Assembly (NCBI GenBank): GCA_017534885.1
Contig: JAFXVR010000069.1
Location: 1-64,000, forward strand
Length of the DNA stretch: 64,000 nucleotides
Reading direction: 5' to 3'
Source of the DNA: Clostridia bacterium
Lineage (GTDB): Bacteria; Bacillota; Clostridia; Christensenellales; Aristaeellaceae
Positions 60,875-64,000 of the stretch are shown one piece after another; the first letter of the stretch is position 1; each line of letters opens with the position of its first letter. A program made the position numbers and the translations under genes. Under the pieces are notes generated by a model. The model worked only from the letters and a program-made list of their open reading frames with translations, was not told the origin of the DNA and searched no databases.

Positions 60875-62206
60875 TCATCCGACTGTCAGTTTTTCCAGCG
60901 GCAGCGTGCTGCAGGATGCTTTCTTTACAGACTGCGCCGCGTAGATCAATGTCAGGCCGCCGACCCGCCCGAGGAACATCAGGACAATCAGTATCCCGCG
61001 GGAGAGAAGCCCCATCCTGCCCGTGATGCCCATGCTAAGCCCCACAGTGCCCAGCGCCGATGCGGTCTCAAACAGACAGGTCAGCAGCGGGAGCCCCTCT
61101 GTGATGCTGATGATCATGCCTCCTGCAAAGAACAGCGACAGGTACATCATCAGAATGGCGACTGCGTTCCGTACGGGATCCAGGCCGATCCGCCTGCCAA
61201 AGCATGATACATCATCCTTCCTGCGGAATACCGACAAGGCCGTCAGGAACAGGACGGCCATCGTTGTTGTTTTCATACCGCCTGCAGTGGAACCGGGGGA
61301 TCCGCCCACAAGCATCCAGAGAATCATCAGTCCCTGTCCGCCGCCGCTCATCCGGGTGAGATCCACGGTATTGAATCCGGCTGTCCGGAGGGTGACGGAC
61401 TGAAACAGTGATGGGAGGATGCGCTCTGATACCGGCATTTCTTTCATCTCGAGCAGCAGGAACCAGAGAAATGGTATCAGGATCATAACGGCAGATGTGA
61501 CCAGAACCAGTTTGCTCTGCAATCGGTACCGTTTCAGGTGGATCCCATACTGGCGGATATCGTTCCAGACCAGGAAACCGATCCCTCCGACGGTGATCAG
61601 CAGGATCAGGACGATATTCACCAGAGCTTGCTGACTGTATCCGGTCATGGACGAGAATGCGCCGCGGATGCCCATCAGATCGAAACCGGCGTTGCAGAAC
61701 GCGGATATGGAGTGAAACACGGCATACCAGATTCCCTTGCCGATTCCGAACTCCGGGATGAAAACAGGAAGCAGAAGGAATGCGCCAAGCGTTTCAATGG
61801 CCAGGGCGGTCAGAACGATGAATCTTGTGAGCCGAACGATTCCGCCGACCTGCGGCGCGGAGATGGACTCCTGCATCACACTGCGCTGCATCAGGCCAAT
61901 CCTGCGCTTTGTGACAAACGCCATCGAGACAGCGGCTGTGACAACCCCCATTCCGCCGATCTGAATCAGGACCAGAATAACGGCCTGTCCAAATGTGGAC
62001 CAGAAGGTTGCGGTATCCTGTACCACGAGCCCTGTTACGCACACCGCTGAAGTCGCGGTGAACAGACAATCCGCGAAACACGCTCCGCCTTGCTGAACAC
62101 TGGCGACCGGAAGCATCAGGAGCAGTGTACCGATGAGGATCGCAGTGAAGAAGCCAAAGGCGATGATCTGAAAAGAGGATATCCTGAACTTTCCCCAAAT
62201 GCTCAT
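60875..62206 (-). CDS. KtrB/TrkH-type potassium translocation subunit
   Basis: A 443-residue, eight- to ten-helix K+ uptake protein of the Trk/Ktr/HKT superfamily with four pore loops, visible as TATSAVCVTGL near 50, SISAFCNAGFD near 165, SVTLRTAGFNTVD near 275 and ETASALGTVGLSMG near 395, each with the filter glycine. Start 62206 follows GGGAGGG; the longer upstream frame is unsupported. First gene of the KtrBA-KdpDE-like unit. Confidence 0.94.
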   Translation of the reverse strand: MSIWGKFRISSFQIIAFGFFTAILIGTLLLMLPVASVQQGGACFADCLFTATSAVCVTGLVVQDTATFWSTFGQAVILVLIQIGGMGVVTAAVSMAFVTKRRIGLMQRSVMQESISAPQVGGIVRLTRFIVLTALAIETLGAFLLLPVFIPEFGIGKGIWYAVFHSISAFCNAGFDLMGIRGAFSSMTGYSQQALVNIVLILLITVGGIGFLVWNDIRQYGIHLKRYRLQSKLVLVTSAVMILIPFLWFLLLEMKEMPVSERILPSLFQSVTLRTAGFNTVDLTRMSGGGQGLMILWMLVGGSPGSTAGGMKTTTMAVLFLTALSVFRRKDDVSCFGRRIGLDPVRNAVAILMMYLSLFFAGGMIISITEGLPLLTCLFETASALGTVGLSMGITGRMGLLSRGILIVLMFLGRVGGLTLIYAAQSVKKASCSTLPLEKLTVG

Positions 62207-62233
62207 CAAACAGCCCTCCCTGCCATCATCTGT

Positions 62234-62239
62234 ATTGTA
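62234..62239 (-). promoter_or_regulatory. Likely -10 of the ktr operon promoter
   Basis: TACAAT on the minus strand 28 bases before the ATG. No good -35 is present at the usual distance, as expected for an activator-dependent promoter. Confidence 0.45.
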
Positions 62240-62282
62240 CATGAAGAACTGTAATGATGGCATTAGAAATGTAAGCGTCGGT

Positions 62283-62301
62283 ATAAAGATCTCATAAAGA
62301 T
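62283..62301 (-). promoter_or_regulatory. Direct repeat upstream of the ktr operon, candidate KdpE-like box
   Basis: ATCTTTAT occurs twice on the minus strand, 11 bp apart (62301-62294 and 62290-62283). One-helical-turn spacing is typical of OmpR/KdpE-family binding sites. It lies about 45 bp upstream of the -10. Confidence 0.5.
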
Positions 62302-62339
62302 TTCGGCGATTTGAGACGACCCTGAACAGCGCTTCTGCC

Positions 62340-62368
62340 TTGACAAGATACGGGGCAAAGCCTATACT
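62340..62368 (+). promoter_or_regulatory. Promoter of the GH113-like gene
   Basis: TTGACA (62340-62345), 17 bases, TATACT (62363-62368), 20 bases before the ATG. Confidence 0.75.
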
Positions 62369-62387
62369 GCGGCTGGAGGGATGCAAT

Positions 62388-63335
62388 ATGTCGGCATGGG
62401 ATGTTCAGAGCTTTTTCAACGGCTATACTTTCGGCTTCTGTGCCCGCAGGGGTTTCACGGAAAAAGGCATCTGGCGGGAGAGCCTGAGGGAGATGGTGCG
62501 CACTACAGGCTGCAATGCGCTGGTGCTGCCGGTCTGCGGCCTGCAGGAGCATGCCTATTCCACGGAGGTTGACACGGACACGCCGGACGTGATGTCATCT
62601 GATGACGTGTCGAGGGTGTGCGAAGCGGCCCGGGAGCTGGGGCTGCAAATCTGCATGAAGGCGATGGTCAACTGCCGGGACGGCTATTGGCGCGCCTACA
62701 TTCGCTTTTTCGATCACGACGTGCCCACCGAGCCCGGCTGGGACGCCTGGTTTTTATCCTACGGGCGGCATGTGGCGCGGGTGGCGGAGATGGCGGCGGA
62801 GAACCGCGCTGATATGCTCTGTGTGGGCTGCGAGATGGTCGGCGCGGACGGGCAGGCCGACCGCTGGCGGAGGCTCATCAGCGATGTGCGCGGGGTGTAC
62901 CCTGGCCCGGTGACCTACAACTGCGACAAATACCAGGAGGATCACGTCTCCTGGTGGGACGCGGTGGACGTGATTTCCTCATCCGGGTATTATCCGATGG
63001 ATGAGATCGATGACAACCTGCGTCGGATCGAAGCCGTGTCCCGCCGGGAGGGCAAGCCTTTCCTGTTTATGGAAGCAGGCTGCCCGAGCCGCTACGGCAG
63101 TGAACACCGCCCCAACGACTGGCGCTTCGGCGGCGCAGTCAGCGAAAAAGCCCAGGCTGACTGGTACTGCGCCTTCACGCAGGCCCTCAGCCGGCATCCC
63201 TTTGTGCGGGGAAGCGTCTGGTGGGACTGGCCGGCTCTCCGCCTGTATCCCGAGGCGGACGGGCCTCAGAACCCGGGCTACTGCACCTATGGCAAGGAAG
63301 CCAACCGCATCCTGCTGAACTGGTCTCCCAGATAA
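62388..63335 (+). CDS. GH113-like glycoside hydrolase (beta-mannanase type)
   Basis: A 315-residue TIM-barrel protein without signal peptide. GFCARRGF near 17 and the paired acids Glu149 in VGCEMVGAD and Glu229 in LFMEAGCPSR fit the acid/base and nucleophile of GH113, whose known members cleave beta-1,4-mannan. Asparagine usually precedes a clan GH-A acid/base; here it is Cys148, a feature to check. GGAGGG precedes the ATG at 62388. Substrate should be regarded as open. Confidence 0.75.
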   Translation: MSAWDVQSFFNGYTFGFCARRGFTEKGIWRESLREMVRTTGCNALVLPVCGLQEHAYSTEVDTDTPDVMSSDDVSRVCEAARELGLQICMKAMVNCRDGYWRAYIRFFDHDVPTEPGWDAWFLSYGRHVARVAEMAAENRADMLCVGCEMVGADGQADRWRRLISDVRGVYPGPVTYNCDKYQEDHVSWWDAVDVISSSGYYPMDEIDDNLRRIEAVSRREGKPFLFMEAGCPSRYGSEHRPNDWRFGGAVSEKAQADWYCAFTQALSRHPFVRGSVWWDWPALRLYPEADGPQNPGYCTYGKEANRILLNWSPR

Positions 63336-63360
63336 CAGCGCCAGCTGACTCCATAGAAAG

Positions 63361-63389
63361 AGCCTGACCCATGTGAAGGCCAGGCTTTT
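63361..63389 (+). terminator. Terminator after the GH113-like gene
   Basis: AGCCTGACC (63361-63369) pairs with GGCCAGGCT (63378-63386) with one mismatch, followed by TTT. It may also serve the convergent gene. Confidence 0.7.
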
Positions 63390-63421
63390 GGATTGGATGC
63401 GGGGAATCATCCGGTTGGCGC

Positions 63422-64000
63422 TTACAGCGTCACGCCGGTTTTGAAGATGGCCAGATCGTGGAAGCCGCTCTTCTCCGAGTTCACCTGCTGGCCGGAAGCC
63501 ACGGCGAGGACAAAGCCCAGCAGCTCATCGGCAAGGCTGTCAAGGGAGCGGCCCTCGGAGAGCATCCGTCCGGCGTCAAAGTCGATCCAGCCGCGCTTTT
63601 TCTGCGCCAGAGGCGTATTGGAAGCGATCTTGACGGTGGGCACCGGGCAGGCAAAGGGAGTGCCCCGGCCTGTGGAAAAGAGCACCAGATGCGCGCCGGA
63701 GACGGACAGCGCTGTGGCGGCCACCAGGTCGTTGCCGGGGGCGGAGAGCAGGTTCAGCCCGTGAACACTGGCCTTCTGCGCATAGCGGAGCACATCCCGC
63801 ACAGGGGCAAAGCCGCTCTTCTGGGTGCAGCCCAGCGCCTTGTCCTCCAGTGTGGAAATGCCGCCGGCCTTGTTGCCGGGGGAGGGATTCTCATAGATGG
63901 TCTGGTGGTGGGACTCAAAGTATTCCTTGAAGTCATTGATCAGCCGGACGGTCTTCTCAAAGGTGGCCTCGTCCTCACAGCGGTTCATCAGGATGGTCTC
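63422..64000 (-). CDS. UxaA family dehydratase, 3' part
   Basis: The last 192 residues of an altronate/galactarate dehydratase (UxaA/GarD) family protein; the frame is open through the right edge. Visible are PSPGNKAGGISTLEDKALGCTQKSG, SAPGNDLVAATALSVSGAHLVLFSTGRGTPF and PTVKIASNT, the core of the C-terminal catalytic domain. Altronate dehydratase serves galacturonate breakdown, which would fit the glycan-using setting, but galactarate dehydratase or another sugar-acid dehydratase cannot be excluded. It ends 36 bases from the hairpin at 63361. Confidence 0.88.
   Translation of the reverse strand, partial: ETILMNRCEDEATFEKTVRLINDFKEYFESHHQTIYENPSPGNKAGGISTLEDKALGCTQKSGFAPVRDVLRYAQKASVHGLNLLSAPGNDLVAATALSVSGAHLVLFSTGRGTPFACPVPTVKIASNTPLAQKKRGWIDFDAGRMLSEGRSLDSLADELLGFVLAVASGQQVNSEKSGFHDLAIFKTGVTL

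Noticed and set aside
1..64000. CRISPR arrays, tRNA or rRNA genes, transposases, phage genes
   Set aside because: No evenly spaced short repeats, no cloverleaf sequences, no rRNA motifs and no integrase or transposase signatures were found in reading both strands.

Overview
The window reads as chromosomal DNA of a GC-rich, anaerobic, Gram-positive member of the Clostridia (Bacillota). This rests on strong GGAGG ribosome binding sites before nearly every gene, the darA-holB-ricT gene order, a DUF4317 gene, a rubredoxin-first (reverse) rubrerythrin, KtrAB-type potassium uptake, and a sugar ABC transporter without its own ATPase. Several glycoside hydrolases (families 42, 29, 113 and a GH106-like enzyme) suggest a plant- or mucin-glycan user of the gut or rumen. 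Genus cannot be fixed from sequence alone. I see no rRNA, tRNA, CRISPR array, prophage or complete insertion sequence.

Layout. 1-3.1 kb: the 5' tip of a leftward gene, a hairpin repeat, 6-phosphofructokinase, a zinc-ribbon gene with a long structured leader, and a PPC-domain gene pair. 3.2-7.4 kb: leftward argC-argJ-argB-argD operon behind an ARG box. 7.5-11.6 kb: phosphatase and a long isoleucyl-tRNA synthetase. 11.7-16.9 kb: rightward hisZ-G-D-B-A-IE, lacking hisC, hisH and hisF. 17-19.5 kb: GH42 beta-galactosidase and a small gene. 19.6-23.4 kb: leftward darA-holB-ricT-DUF4317. 23.4-28.8 kb: a two-component system next to three secreted proteins of unknown function. 28.8-34.5 kb: flavin reductase, a condensation-fold protein, and an L,D-transpeptidase operon. 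34.8-37.7 kb: cysE, metA and a hydrolase. 37.9-45.9 kb: GH106-like enzyme, PepC, HU, MATE exporter, PsuG, GH29 fucosidase.

46-49.8 kb is the accessory part. Rubrerythrin is followed by small unknown genes, and about 45-60 bp of the rubrerythrin 3' end recurs twice more downstream, at intervals of about 470-490 bp. A DUF898-like gene nearby is split at a run of six G. 49.8-54.5 kb: leftward sugar ABC operon (binding protein, two permeases, AraC regulator). 54.9-57.2 kb: serC-serA. 57.3-62.2 kb: leftward KtrB-KtrA-small ORF-KdpD-like kinase-KdpE-like regulator, a potassium uptake and sensing unit. 62.4-64 kb: divergent GH113-like enzyme and the 3' part of a UxaA-type dehydratase.

Biosynthesis (Arg, His, Ser, Cys, Met) and glycan use dominate. 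Observations most worth following up: the repeated rubrerythrin tail, a two-copy 80 bp hairpin repeat family, the structured leader before the zinc-ribbon gene, the KdpDE-like/Ktr arrangement, and unusual active-site motifs in isoleucyl-tRNA synthetase and phosphofructokinase.
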